Assembly: GCF_030580935.1 (NCBI RefSeq)
Contig: NZ_JAUQOM010000001.1
Span: 186,001 to 250,000, forward strand
Direction: 5' to 3'
DNA: 64,000 nucleotides
DNA from: Sphingobium cyanobacteriorum
Lineage (GTDB): Bacteria > Pseudomonadota > Alphaproteobacteria > Sphingomonadales > Sphingomonadaceae
Shown piece after piece: positions 47,468-56,301 of this stretch. Positions within the stretch are counted from its first letter, which is position 1; each line of letters begins with the position of its first letter. The notes under the pieces were generated by a model. That model searched no databases. It was not told the DNA's origin and worked only from the letters and a program-made list of their open reading frames with translations. The position numbers were made by a program, and so were the translations under genes.

Positions 47468-48580
47468 TCAGTCGCCCGCGATCACCGCCGCGATCCGCTC
47501 GGCCGCATGGCCATCGCCAAAGGGATTATGCGCCCGCGCCATCGCGTCATAGGCCGCCCTATCGTCCAGCAGCGCCAGCACTTCGCGCACGATCCGCGTT
47601 CGGTCGGCACCGACCAGCCGCGCCGTACCGGCATCCACGCCTTCGGGCCGTTCGGTCGTTTCGCGCATCACCAGCACCGGCTTGCCCAACGATGGCGCTT
47701 CCTCCTGCACCCCGCCGCTGTCGGTCAGGACGAGATGGCACATATCGAGCAACCGCACGAAATGGGGATAGTCGAGCGGTTCGATCATCGCGACATTGGG
47801 CAGATCCCCCAGCACCGCATCCATGACCGGGCGGACATTGGGATTGGGATGCACGGGGAAGATCACCGCCACGTCCGGCCGCGCGGCGATGTCCGCGATG
47901 GAGCGCGCGATCGCCTCCATGCCGCCGCCGAAATTCTCGCGCCTGTGGCTGGTGACGGCAACGATCCGCCTGCCCGCGAAACGCGCGGCCAGATCGTCCA
48001 GCCCGCGCGCCAGTGCCGGATCGGCGAGCACACGCTCGCGCGTCGCCAGCAGGGCGTCGATCACGGTGTTGCCGGTGATGTGGATGCTGGCCGGATCGCG
48101 ATTTTCCTGCGTCAGCGCGTCGGCCGCCGCCTGGGTCGGGGCGAAATTCATGTCGGCGATGCAGGCGACGACGCGCCGGTTCACCTCCTCCGGCCAGGGA
48201 TGGTGGATGTCGCCGCTGCGCAATCCCGCCTCGACATGGGCGACCGGGATCTTGCGATAATAGGCCGCCAGGCTGGCGACCATGGTGGTCAGCGTGTCGC
48301 CATGCACGACGATACGGTCGGGCTTTTCCGCGTCGAAGGCCTTACCCAACTCCACGATCAGCTTGGCCGTCAGCCCGTCCAGCGTCTGGTTGGGGACCAT
48401 CACGTCCAGATCGATGTCCGGCACGATCCCCGCAATCTCCAGCACCTGGTCCAGCAGGCCGCGATGCTGCGCCGTCACGATCACGCGCGTATCGATGCCG
48501 GGTCGCGCGCGCAGGGCGTGGACCACCGGAAACATCTTGATCGCTTCGGGGCGCGTCCCGAACACCAGGGCAACCTTCAT
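47468..48580 (-). CDS. wecB: UDP-N-acetylglucosamine 2-epimerase (non-hydrolysing)
   Basis: This 370-residue enzyme converts UDP-GlcNAc to UDP-ManNAc. It starts MKVALVFGTRPEAIKMFPVV and has VHGDTLTTM, HVEAGLRSGDIHHPWPEEVNRR, TSHRRENFGG and LTDSGGVQEEAPSLGKPVLVMRETTERPEG, all diagnostic. The ATG at 48580 has GAAGGATGA at a proper distance, unlike the ATG two codons earlier. With wecC it supplies UDP-ManNAcA for the exopolysaccharide. Confidence 0.96.
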   Translation of the reverse strand: MKVALVFGTRPEAIKMFPVVHALRARPGIDTRVIVTAQHRGLLDQVLEIAGIVPDIDLDVMVPNQTLDGLTAKLIVELGKAFDAEKPDRIVVHGDTLTTMVASLAAYYRKIPVAHVEAGLRSGDIHHPWPEEVNRRVVACIADMNFAPTQAAADALTQENRDPASIHITGNTVIDALLATRERVLADPALARGLDDLAARFAGRRIVAVTSHRRENFGGGMEAIARSIADIAARPDVAVIFPVHPNPNVRPVMDAVLGDLPNVAMIEPLDYPHFVRLLDMCHLVLTDSGGVQEEAPSLGKPVLVMRETTERPEGVDAGTARLVGADRTRIVREVLALLDDRAAYDAMARAHNPFGDGHAAERIAAVIAGD

Positions 48581-48736
48581 ATTCATCCTTCGCTCGCTTG
48601 CGTCCCGCCGCGCATGGCAGAAAAACGTAACCATCGGCTGAACGACAGTCCCCACCGTGCGATGTTTTGCAATAACGTGCCGCTATGCTAGAGGCCGGCC
48701 ATTCCCACCATCCTGTCGTAAGGCGATGCAGTTTTT

Positions 48737-50050
48737 ATGAAGATCACGATGATCGGCACTGGTTATGTCGGCCTGGTGTCGGGCGCCTGTTTCGCCGATT
48801 TTGGCCATGACGTGGTTTGCGTGGACAAGGATGCGGACAAGATCGCGGCGATCGAATCCGGCAAGATGCCGATCTTCGAACCGGGGCTGGACCAATTGGT
48901 CGGCAGCAACGCCGCCGCCGGACGCCTGACCTTCACCACCGATCTCGCCGCCGGGGTCAAGGGCGCGGACGCCATCTTCATCGCCGTAGGCACACCATCG
49001 CGCCGGGGCGATGGCCATGCGGACCTCTCCTATGTCTATGCCGCCGCCACCGAAATCGTGGAAGCGCTGGACGCGCCGGCAGTCATCGTCACCAAATCCA
49101 CCGTCCCGGTCGGCACCGGCGACGAGGTGGAGCGGATCGCCCGCGACCTGAAGCCCGATCTCGACATCCAGGTGGTGTCCAATCCCGAATTTCTGCGCGA
49201 AGGCGCGGCCATCGGCGATTTCAAGCGGCCCGACCGCGTCGTCGTCGGCACCACCGGCTCCGACCGCGCGATTGCGGTGATGCGGCAAATCTATCGCCCG
49301 CTCAGCCTGAACCAGGCGCCGTTGATGTTCACCGGCCGCCGTACGGCCGAACTCATCAAATATGCCGCCAACGCTTTCCTCGCGACCAAGATCACCTTCA
49401 TCAACGAAATGGCGGACCTGTGCGAAGCGGTCGGCGCGGAAGTGCAGGACGTGTCGCGCGGCATCGGCCTCGACAACCGCATCGGCAGCAAATTCCTGCA
49501 CGCCGGCCCCGGCTATGGCGGCTCCTGCTTCCCCAAGGATACGCTGGCGCTGGTCAAGACCGGCCAGGATTATGACACGCCGATCCGCATCGTCGAAACG
49601 GTGGTGCAGGTCAACGACCTGCGCAAGCGGGCGATGGGCCGCAAGATCGTCAAGGCGCTGGGCGGCGACGCGCGCGGGAAAACGGTCGCGCTGCTGGGCC
49701 TGACCTTCAAGCCCAACACCGACGACATGCGCGACGCACCCAGCCTGGCGATCGTGCTGGCGCTGGAGGATGCGGGCGCGAAGGTCGTCGCCTATGATCC
49801 CGAAGGCATGGACGTGGCCGCGCCGATGATGCCGGGCGTGACGATGGTGAGGGACGCCTATGAAGCGGCCGCCGGCGCCGACGCGCTGGTGCTCGTCACC
49901 GAATGGGACGCCTTCCGTGCGCTCGACCTCAAGCGTCTGGCCGCGTCGATGGTCCAGCCGGTGCTGGTCGACCTGCGCAACATCTATCCCGTTGCCGAAG
50001 CCACCGAAGCGGGCTTCACCGTCAGCCGCGTGGGCGGCACCGGCAATTGA
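48737..50050 (+). CDS. ugd: UDP-glucose 6-dehydrogenase
   Basis: This 437-residue NAD enzyme oxidises UDP-glucose to UDP-glucuronate. It has the start MKITMIGTGYVGLVSGACFADFGHDV, STVPVGTGDE, NPEFLREGAAIGDF and the catalytic cysteine in GPGYGGSCFPKDTLAL. It is divergent from wecB with a shared 156-base promoter region. It makes glucuronate donors for polysaccharide or glycosphingolipids, the latter typical of sphingomonads. Confidence 0.96.
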   Translation: MKITMIGTGYVGLVSGACFADFGHDVVCVDKDADKIAAIESGKMPIFEPGLDQLVGSNAAAGRLTFTTDLAAGVKGADAIFIAVGTPSRRGDGHADLSYVYAAATEIVEALDAPAVIVTKSTVPVGTGDEVERIARDLKPDLDIQVVSNPEFLREGAAIGDFKRPDRVVVGTTGSDRAIAVMRQIYRPLSLNQAPLMFTGRRTAELIKYAANAFLATKITFINEMADLCEAVGAEVQDVSRGIGLDNRIGSKFLHAGPGYGGSCFPKDTLALVKTGQDYDTPIRIVETVVQVNDLRKRAMGRKIVKALGGDARGKTVALLGLTFKPNTDDMRDAPSLAIVLALEDAGAKVVAYDPEGMDVAAPMMPGVTMVRDAYEAAAGADALVLVTEWDAFRALDLKRLAASMVQPVLVDLRNIYPVAEATEAGFTVSRVGGTGN

Positions 50051-50175
50051 ACTGGCCCTGGGTGGAAGGGCGGTCCGATGATGACGCCCTTCCGCGCTGG
50101 CATCATTGGCTGATCGCAGCAGCCACGCTGTTCGTCATGGGGATCGCCGTTCCCCTCTTCGCCGCCTTCGTATGA
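50047..50175 (+). CDS. Small single-span membrane protein, 42 residues
   Basis: A short frame starts at TTG 50047 (TTGA overlap with the ugd stop): NWPWVEGRSDDDALPRWHHW, then a hydrophobic helix LIAAATLFVMGIAVPLFAAFV to the end. A GTG at about residue 6 is an alternative start. Third codon positions look coding and the frame fills the space exactly up to the convergent permease gene. Probably real; function unknown. Confidence 0.55.
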   Translation: MNWPWVEGRSDDDALPRWHHWLIAAATLFVMGIAVPLFAAFV

Positions 50176-50179
50176 GGAG

Positions 50180-51034
50180 TCAGGCCTTGATCTTCCAGCC
50201 GCGCTTGAGCAGCGTGTAGCAGAGGCCACCCAGCAGCAGGTTCAGCCCCAGCAGCACGCAACTGCCCACCACGACATTGGTGTCCGCCGCCGCGACGAAG
50301 CCGTAGCGAAAGCCGGAAATGATGTAGAAGAAGGGGTTGGCATGGCTGATCCCCTGGAAGAAGGGCGGCAGCCGCTCGATCGAATAGAAGGTGCCCGACA
50401 ACAGCGCCAGCGGCCCGATCACGAAATTGGTCACGGCCGCGTTATGGTCGAACTTGTCCGCCCAGATCGATGTCAGCACGCCCAGGAAGGCGATGAAGCT
50501 GGTGCCGATCAGGCCGAACCACAGCACCGCCCACAGATGCGCCGGCGTCACATGCACGCCCGGCCACAGCGCCATGGCGATCCACAGAGCCGCCCCCACG
50601 AACAGGGCGCGCGTCACGGATGAGGCGACCAGCGCACCCAGCAATTCGCCCACCGAAATCGGCGGCATCAGATAATCGACCAGCGTGCCCTGCACCTTGC
50701 CCACCATCAGCGGGAAGCTGGCATTGGCGAAACAGGCGTTGATCATGCCCATGATGATGAGGCCCGGCGCAACGAAATCGGCAAACGGAACCGCCTGCCC
50801 GCGCAGCATGACGGTCCGCCCGCTGCCGCCCAGCGCGACGATGAAGATGACCAGGAACAGCAGAGTGGTGATCGCCGGTCCCCACACAGTCTGAAGCTGC
50901 ACCTTCATGAACCGGCGCACTTCCTTGGCATAGAGCGCGCGGGTGCCGGCCCAGTTCACATTGCGGATTTGGGGCACCCCCGGTTCGGGGAAAGGCGACG
51001 CCGTGGCGGCATGAATTTTGGACTGGTCGTTCAT
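50180..51034 (-). CDS. ABC-2 type transport permease
   Basis: This 284-residue protein has six membrane helices and the ABC-2 layout: KEVRRFMKVQLQTVWGPAITTLLFLVIF, APGLIIMGMINACFANASFPLMVGKVQGTLVDYLMPP and the C-terminal SHANPFFYIISGFRYGF. It resembles the YadH/NodJ type exporters. The ATP-binding partner is not adjacent, so it is either elsewhere or the gene has been separated from it. It is divergent from gcrA. Confidence 0.88.
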   Translation of the reverse strand: MNDQSKIHAATASPFPEPGVPQIRNVNWAGTRALYAKEVRRFMKVQLQTVWGPAITTLLFLVIFIVALGGSGRTVMLRGQAVPFADFVAPGLIIMGMINACFANASFPLMVGKVQGTLVDYLMPPISVGELLGALVASSVTRALFVGAALWIAMALWPGVHVTPAHLWAVLWFGLIGTSFIAFLGVLTSIWADKFDHNAAVTNFVIGPLALLSGTFYSIERLPPFFQGISHANPFFYIISGFRYGFVAAADTNVVVGSCVLLGLNLLLGGLCYTLLKRGWKIKA

Positions 51035-51106
51035 GGGTGGATCGACTATCGGCTGCTATGCTGTGCTGCAAGGGGTCAGGTCCAGGGATTTGAACCTGTG
51101 CAGCAT

Positions 51107-51124
51107 GCTTCCCATATAGGAAGC
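51107..51124. promoter_or_regulatory. Inverted repeat in the gcrA upstream region
   Basis: GCTTCC (51107-51112) and GGAAGC (51119-51124) flank CATATA, 27 bases before the gcrA start. The symmetry and position suit an operator or a -10 region bracketed by symmetry. No GANTC methylation site is seen between the permease and gcrA. Confidence 0.4.
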
Positions 51125-51151
51125 CAGACGAGATTTGTGAGGAGTTTTTCA

Positions 51152-51853
51152 TTGTCCTGGACCGACGAGCGTATCGACCAGCTCAAGGGGATGTGGGAGC
51201 GCGGCCTGACCGCCAGCCAGATCGCCGATGAACTGGGTGGCGTCAGCCGCAATGCGGTGATCGGCAAGGCCCATCGCCTGGGCCTGCAATCCCGCCCCTC
51301 GCCGGTGAAGGCGAACGAAGCGCCGCGCAAGACCGCTGCCGCCGCGCCGCCGCCGCCGGTCCGCAAGCCCGCGCCAGAGGTGGAAGCGCCCCGCACAGTC
51401 GCCGCCCCGGTTGCGCCCGCGCCGGCCCCGTCGCGCGCACCCGCGCCTGCGCCGACCGCACCCGCCGCGCCGGCGGCCGCCCCGGCCAGCGACGACGCGC
51501 CGACGCCCACGCCCCAGCCGCGCATCATCTCGGTCGGTCCCGGCGGTTTCCTGCGCCAGGGTCCGGGTGATCAGCAGGCGCCGATTCCGCCCGCCCCGCC
51601 CCGCCGGCTCGTCCCCGCCAAGCCCAGCGCCGAAATCGCGGGCAAGACCAGCCTGCTCGACCTGACCGAGCGGATCTGCAAATGGCCGATGGGCCATCCG
51701 GGCGAACCGGACTTCCATTTCTGCGGCGAGCAGGTGAACCCCGGCTTCCCCTATTGCGTCGAACATTGCGGCCGCGCCTATCAGGCGCAACTGCCGCGCG
51801 GCACCCGCCGCCCGCCCCCGCCGCTGCCCTTCGGCGGCCCCAGGGTCCGGTAA
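51152..51853 (+). CDS. gcrA: GcrA cell-cycle regulator
   Basis: GcrA is an alphaproteobacterial transcription factor that binds RNA polymerase sigma-70 and senses CcrM methylation at GANTC. The N-terminus SWTDERIDQLKGMWERGLTASQIADELGGVSRNAVIGKAHRLGL is diagnostic, as is the C-terminal CKWPMGHPGEPDFHFCGEQVNPGFPYCVEHCGRAYQ. The start is a TTG at 51152 with GAGGAG 8 bases upstream. Between the domains lies a Pro/Ala linker of about 100 residues, longer than in Caulobacter (whole protein about 170), giving 233 residues. Confidence 0.96.
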   Translation: MSWTDERIDQLKGMWERGLTASQIADELGGVSRNAVIGKAHRLGLQSRPSPVKANEAPRKTAAAAPPPPVRKPAPEVEAPRTVAAPVAPAPAPSRAPAPAPTAPAAPAAAPASDDAPTPTPQPRIISVGPGGFLRQGPGDQQAPIPPAPPRRLVPAKPSAEIAGKTSLLDLTERICKWPMGHPGEPDFHFCGEQVNPGFPYCVEHCGRAYQAQLPRGTRRPPPPLPFGGPRVR

Positions 51854-51892
51854 GACGCCTGTACCGATCAGCCGGCAACGGGTATGAAAAAA

Positions 51893-51923
51893 GGGCCGGT
51901 TCCCCAACAGGAACCGGCCCTTT
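51893..51923. terminator. Bidirectional terminator between gcrA and the porin gene
   Basis: GGGCCGGTTCC (51893-51903) and GGAACCGGCCC (51910-51920) form a perfect 11-base stem around CCAACA, with AAAAAA before it and TTTCCTTTT after it. It serves gcrA on the plus strand and the convergent porin gene. Confidence 0.93.
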
Positions 51924-51938
51924 CCTTTTATTGCATGA

Positions 51939-52778
51939 TCAGAAGCGGAAGCTGGTCGTCACCATCACGCTCTGCGTGTCGAACTTGTCGCCCCGATTGA
52001 TGCTGGCGCCACCCGACGGGGTGATGCGGAAGGGATTGTTCGCCGGTGCAGTGCCCGCGCCCACATCGACGCGATAGTCGCCGACATTATAGCGGGTCCA
52101 CAGATAGCGTGCGCCGATCGAGAAATTCTTCGACACCTTGGCCTCCAGGCCGCCGCCCATGGTCCAGCCCCAGCCATCTTCCTTGCGATCAAAGGCGGTG
52201 AAGCTGTTGGCCCCGTTGCTGGTGGCGAAGCTGTTCTTCACCTTGGCATAGGCCAGACCGCCGGTGATATAGGGCATGATGCCGCTATCCGTGGTGACAC
52301 CAAGCCGCGCGCGCAGATTGGCGTTGTAATTGATCCGCCGCGTCATGGTGTAGAAGGCTGGCGTCGTTGAAAATTCGCTGACGCTGTCGCTGATATAGGC
52401 CTTGCCCGCTTCGGCCACGACACCCGCGACGATGTTGCCGAACTGCTGGTCATAGCCGATATGCCCCATCCAGCCGATCGCATCCTTGTCGCCATTGCAG
52501 CCATCGGTGCGGTTGCGGCCGCGAGCGGCGCCCCCACATGTCCCCCGCGAGAACGCATCATCGCCGGACGGCAAACGCACGACATCCTTATATTCGCCAT
52601 CCCCGTCCGTATCGAAACGCAGATGCTCCGCCCCATCTTTCTTCTGCCAGTTATAGCCGAAGGAACCCCCAATATAGGGGCCGGTCCAGTCAACAGGGCC
52701 ATTATCCTGGGCGATGGCCGGCGCCGCCAGGACGAACGCCAGGGTGGCGCCAAGCGGCGCGATCGCGATTAATTTCAT
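51939..52778 (-). CDS. Outer-membrane beta-barrel protein
   Basis: This 279-residue precursor has a signal peptide (ends PAIAQ) and then alternating amphipathic strands: DWTGPYIGGSFGYNWQ, GWMGHIGYDQQFGNIVAGVVAE, NLRARLGVTTDSGIMPYITGGLAYAKV, GWTMGGGLEAKVSKNFSIGARYLWTRY and the C-terminal VMVTTSFRF ending in Phe. This is the small Omp25/Opa-like porin family of alphaproteobacteria. The first extracellular loop has a Cys pair (GTCGGAARGRNRTDGC). I choose the ATG at 52778 with GGAGAC upstream. Confidence 0.92.
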   Translation of the reverse strand: MKLIAIAPLGATLAFVLAAPAIAQDNGPVDWTGPYIGGSFGYNWQKKDGAEHLRFDTDGDGEYKDVVRLPSGDDAFSRGTCGGAARGRNRTDGCNGDKDAIGWMGHIGYDQQFGNIVAGVVAEAGKAYISDSVSEFSTTPAFYTMTRRINYNANLRARLGVTTDSGIMPYITGGLAYAKVKNSFATSNGANSFTAFDRKEDGWGWTMGGGLEAKVSKNFSIGARYLWTRYNVGDYRVDVGAGTAPANNPFRITPSGGASINRGDKFDTQSVMVTTSFRF

Positions 52779-52935
52779 GCAGTGTCTCCTTGCCTGGTAC
52801 AGAAGTGCCATCTCTGTGGTCAGCCCGCTAACGTCTGTCCCGGCGACTTTGTTTCCTGTCCTTATGTGACATATCGTTTCCGGCTGCTGCGGCACGACGC
52901 TTGCACCTGCTGCGCGCCCGCTTATAGCTTGTCCC

Positions 52936-54912
52936 ATGTCCCAAGACCTGTTCGCCGCCAACACCCCCGAAACGGCCCAATATGACGCCTCCACCATCGA
53001 GGTGCTGGAAGGACTGGAGCCGGTGCGTCGTCGGCCCGGCATGTATATCGGCGGCACCGACGAGCGCGCATTGCATCATCTGGCATCCGAAGTGTTGGAC
53101 AACAGCATGGACGAGGCGGTGGCCGGGCACGCCACCCGGATCGAGGTGACGCTGGAAGCGGGCAACAAGCTGACCATCACCGACAATGGCCGGGGTATCC
53201 CGGTCGATCCTCACCCCAAATTTCCCGGCAAGTCGGCGTTGGAAGTGATTTTGACCACACTTCATTCGGGCGGCAAGTTCGAGGGCAAGGCCTATGCCAC
53301 ATCCGGCGGCCTGCATGGCGTAGGCATCAGTGTGGTCAATGCCCTGTCCACCGATACGGTGGTGGAGGTCGCGCGCAACAAGGAATTGTTCCGCCAGAAA
53401 TTTTCGCAAGGGTTGCCTGTTACGTCCCTGGAAAAGGTTGGCGCCGCCCCCAACCGGCGCGGCACGCTGGTCAGCTTCGTGCCCGATACGGAGATTTTCG
53501 GGGAGCAGAAGTTCAAGCCCGCGCGCCTCCACCGCCTCGCCCGGTCGAAGGCCTATCTGTTCGCCGGCGTCGAAATCCGCTGGAAATGCGACCCCGCACT
53601 GATCAGTGACGACACCCCGGCCGAAGCGGTGTTCCAGTTCCCCGGCGGCCTGGCCGATCATCTGAAGGAACAGGTGGGGACGCGCGAATGCGCCACCAGC
53701 ATCTTCTTTGCGGGCAATCAGGATTTTCCCGGCACCGCCGGCCGGGTCGAATGGGCGGTCGCCTGGCCGCTCTGGTCCGACGGCAGCTATAGCTGGTATT
53801 GCAACACCATCCCGACCCCCGATGGCGGCACCCATGAAGCGGGGCTGCGCGCCGCTCTGGTGAAGGGCATCCGCGCCTTTGGCGAACTGGTGGGGCAGAA
53901 GAAGGCGAAGGATATCACCGCCGACGACATCATGACCTCATCGGAAATCATGCTGTCGGTATTTATCCGCGAACCCCAGTTCCAGAGCCAGACCAAGGAT
54001 CGCCTGACCAGCCCCGACGCCGCGCGGCTGGTCGAAAACGCCGTGCGCGACCATTTCGATCACTATCTGACCGACCATATGGACCGGGGCAAGGCGCTGC
54101 TTGCCTATGTGCTCGACCGGATGGACGAGCGCCTGAAGCGCAAGCAGGAGAAGGAAGTCAAGCGCAAGACCGCGACCAACAGCCGCAAATTGCGCCTGCC
54201 CGGCAAGCTGACCGACTGTTCGAACGACGACCCGGAAGGCGCTGAAATCTTTCTGGTCGAAGGTGACAGCGCCGGCGGCTCCGCCAAACAGGCGCGCGAC
54301 CGCAAGACACAGGCGATCCTGCCCCTGCGCGGCAAGATATTGAACGTCGCGTCCGCCAACAATGCCAAGATCCTGGCCAATCAGGAGATTGCCGACATGA
54401 TCCTGGCGCTGGGCTGCGGCACGCGCAAGGATTGCAACCCCGACAATCTGCGCTACGAACGCATCGTCATCATGACCGACGCCGACGTCGACGGCGCGCA
54501 TATCGCGACGCTGCTGATGACCTTCTTCTTCCAGGAAATGCCCGAACTGGTGCGGCGCGGGCATCTCTACCTGGCGCAGCCGCCGCTCTACCGCCTCGTC
54601 GCGGGCGGCAAGAGCCTCTATGCCAAGGATGACGCCCATCGCGAAGAATTGATGGCCAGGGAATTCAAGGGCAAGAAGGTCGAGGTCAGCCGCTTCAAGG
54701 GGTTGGGCGAAATGAACCCGATGCAGTTGCGCGAAACCACCATGGACCCCAAGACGCGGATGCTGATCCGCATCACCCTGCCCGACGATGTCGAGGACCG
54801 GGCGCAGGTGCGCGATCTGGTCGATCGGCTGATGGGCACCAATCCCGCCCACCGCTTCGCCTTCATCCAGGAAAATGCGGCGGCCGTGGACGAGGACGCC
54901 ATCGACGCATGA
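52936..54912 (+). CDS. parE: DNA topoisomerase IV subunit B
   Basis: This 658-residue GHKL ATPase decatenates daughter chromosomes with ParC. Visible are EVLDNSMDEAVAG, the ATP lid GGLHGVGISVVNALS, the TOPRIM segment LVEGDSAGGSAKQARDR with DADVDGAHI, and the C-terminal RFKGLGEMNPMQLRETTMD. The start MSQDLFAAN and the QYDASTIEVLEGLEPVRRRPGMYIG segment favour ParE over GyrB. Its stop overlaps the next gene by ATGA. Confidence 0.95.
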   Translation: MSQDLFAANTPETAQYDASTIEVLEGLEPVRRRPGMYIGGTDERALHHLASEVLDNSMDEAVAGHATRIEVTLEAGNKLTITDNGRGIPVDPHPKFPGKSALEVILTTLHSGGKFEGKAYATSGGLHGVGISVVNALSTDTVVEVARNKELFRQKFSQGLPVTSLEKVGAAPNRRGTLVSFVPDTEIFGEQKFKPARLHRLARSKAYLFAGVEIRWKCDPALISDDTPAEAVFQFPGGLADHLKEQVGTRECATSIFFAGNQDFPGTAGRVEWAVAWPLWSDGSYSWYCNTIPTPDGGTHEAGLRAALVKGIRAFGELVGQKKAKDITADDIMTSSEIMLSVFIREPQFQSQTKDRLTSPDAARLVENAVRDHFDHYLTDHMDRGKALLAYVLDRMDERLKRKQEKEVKRKTATNSRKLRLPGKLTDCSNDDPEGAEIFLVEGDSAGGSAKQARDRKTQAILPLRGKILNVASANNAKILANQEIADMILALGCGTRKDCNPDNLRYERIVIMTDADVDGAHIATLLMTFFFQEMPELVRRGHLYLAQPPLYRLVAGGKSLYAKDDAHREELMAREFKGKKVEVSRFKGLGEMNPMQLRETTMDPKTRMLIRITLPDDVEDRAQVRDLVDRLMGTNPAHRFAFIQENAAAVDEDAIDA

Positions 54913-56222
54913 GGATGGGAGCGCTCCACCCGAAGCGGGTCTGGCATGGTCTTCTGCTATCCTTGCTGGCCATGGCTTTCTTCCCTACCCCTTCCCGCGC
55001 AGCCCCCTCCCCCGCCTACCAGTCCCGCGCGACCGAGTTGCTGCGCCTCCTCTCCGCTCCCGGTGGCGAGGAGGGCTTCTTCTCATCCCTTTTCCTCGAC
55101 GCGGTGCCGGTCGATCGCTGGCGCGCCATCGCCGCCGACCTGCGCGCGCAACATGGCGCGCCGGTCGCGCTTGGCGCGGTGAGCCAGACCAGCGACACCG
55201 CCGGACAGGTCGAAATCCGCTACGAACGCGCAACCGTCGGCTTCTCGCTGGTGGTCGCGCCGCAAGCGCCCAATCGGGTCGTGGGCCTGCATATCGTCGG
55301 CGCAAAGACGGCGCAGGACAGTTTCGACAAGGTAATGGCCGACATGGCTGCCCTGCCCGGCCGCAGCGCCTTCGCCATCGCGAAGCTGACCGACGCCGGC
55401 CCGCAATGGCTGCGCGCCCACCATGCCGATGCACCGATGGCGACCGGCTCCAGCTTCAAACTCTATATCCTCGCCGAACTCGCCCGCGCCGCCGGGGCGC
55501 AGGAACGGCGCTGGGGCGACGTCGTCCCGCTTGGCCCCAAAAGCTTTTCCGGCCGGCTGATGCACTGGCCCGACCGCGCGCCGATGACGCTCCACAGCCT
55601 CGCCACCGCGATGATCGCCGAAAGCGACAACAGCGCCAGCGACACGCTGCTCGCCGCGCTGGGGCGGGACAGGATCGATGCTATGCTCGCCGCGACCGGC
55701 CATGCCGATGCGGACAGGGCGCTGCCGTTGCTCGGCACCGCCGAAGCCTTTGCGCTCAAAATGCCCGCCAATACCGACCTGCGCCAGCGTTACGCGGCCG
55801 CCACGCTGTCGGATCGCCGCGCCCTGCTGCGCGATGCCGTCGCGCGCCTCACCGCCGACCGGGTCGATGTCGGCAGTGTCGCCGAAGTCCCGACCGCGAT
55901 CGACAGCATCGAATGGTTCGCATCGCCAAGGGACATGATCGCGCTGCTCGACTGGCTGCGCCGGCATGGCGGCGATGCGTTGCCGATCCTGGCGGTCAAC
56001 CCCGGCATCCCTCCCGCCGACGCCAGACGCTGGCGCTATCTGGGCTATAAGGGCGGCAGCGAGCCCGGCGTGATCGCCATGAACCTGCTGGCCCAGGCGC
56101 AGAACGGCACCTGGTACGCCGTCAGCGGAAGCTGGAACAACCCCGCCGCGCGCGTGGAGGAAAGCCGGCTCGTCGCACTGATGACGCGGGCGATGAATCT
56201 GGTGGTCACGGATGGGCGATGA
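54909..56222 (+). CDS. Serine hydrolase of the beta-lactamase fold (ORF12-like)
   Basis: The 437-residue precursor has a signal sequence (about 1-31) and an N-terminal domain (residues 35-135) that may be a cystatin/SnoaL-like fold. The class A beta-lactamase-like domain carries S181-S-F-K184 (SxxK), S239-D-N241 and KGG in YLGYKGGSEPG near residue 380. This order resembles ORF12 of the Streptomyces clavulanic acid cluster and related hydrolases. KGG instead of KTG and no clear omega-loop EPDLN make true beta-lactamase activity doubtful. It is translationally coupled to parE, which is odd for a periplasmic protein. Confidence 0.85.
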   Translation: MRMGALHPKRVWHGLLLSLLAMAFFPTPSRAAPSPAYQSRATELLRLLSAPGGEEGFFSSLFLDAVPVDRWRAIAADLRAQHGAPVALGAVSQTSDTAGQVEIRYERATVGFSLVVAPQAPNRVVGLHIVGAKTAQDSFDKVMADMAALPGRSAFAIAKLTDAGPQWLRAHHADAPMATGSSFKLYILAELARAAGAQERRWGDVVPLGPKSFSGRLMHWPDRAPMTLHSLATAMIAESDNSASDTLLAALGRDRIDAMLAATGHADADRALPLLGTAEAFALKMPANTDLRQRYAAATLSDRRALLRDAVARLTADRVDVGSVAEVPTAIDSIEWFASPRDMIALLDWLRRHGGDALPILAVNPGIPPADARRWRYLGYKGGSEPGVIAMNLLAQAQNGTWYAVSGSWNNPAARVEESRLVALMTRAMNLVVTDGR

Positions 56223-56301
56223 AGGCAGCAGGCTGCCGTGTCACTCCCTCCACCTTGACGGATAGGACGCTTGATCTGCCCCCCGAACCCACGCAGCTCT
56301 C

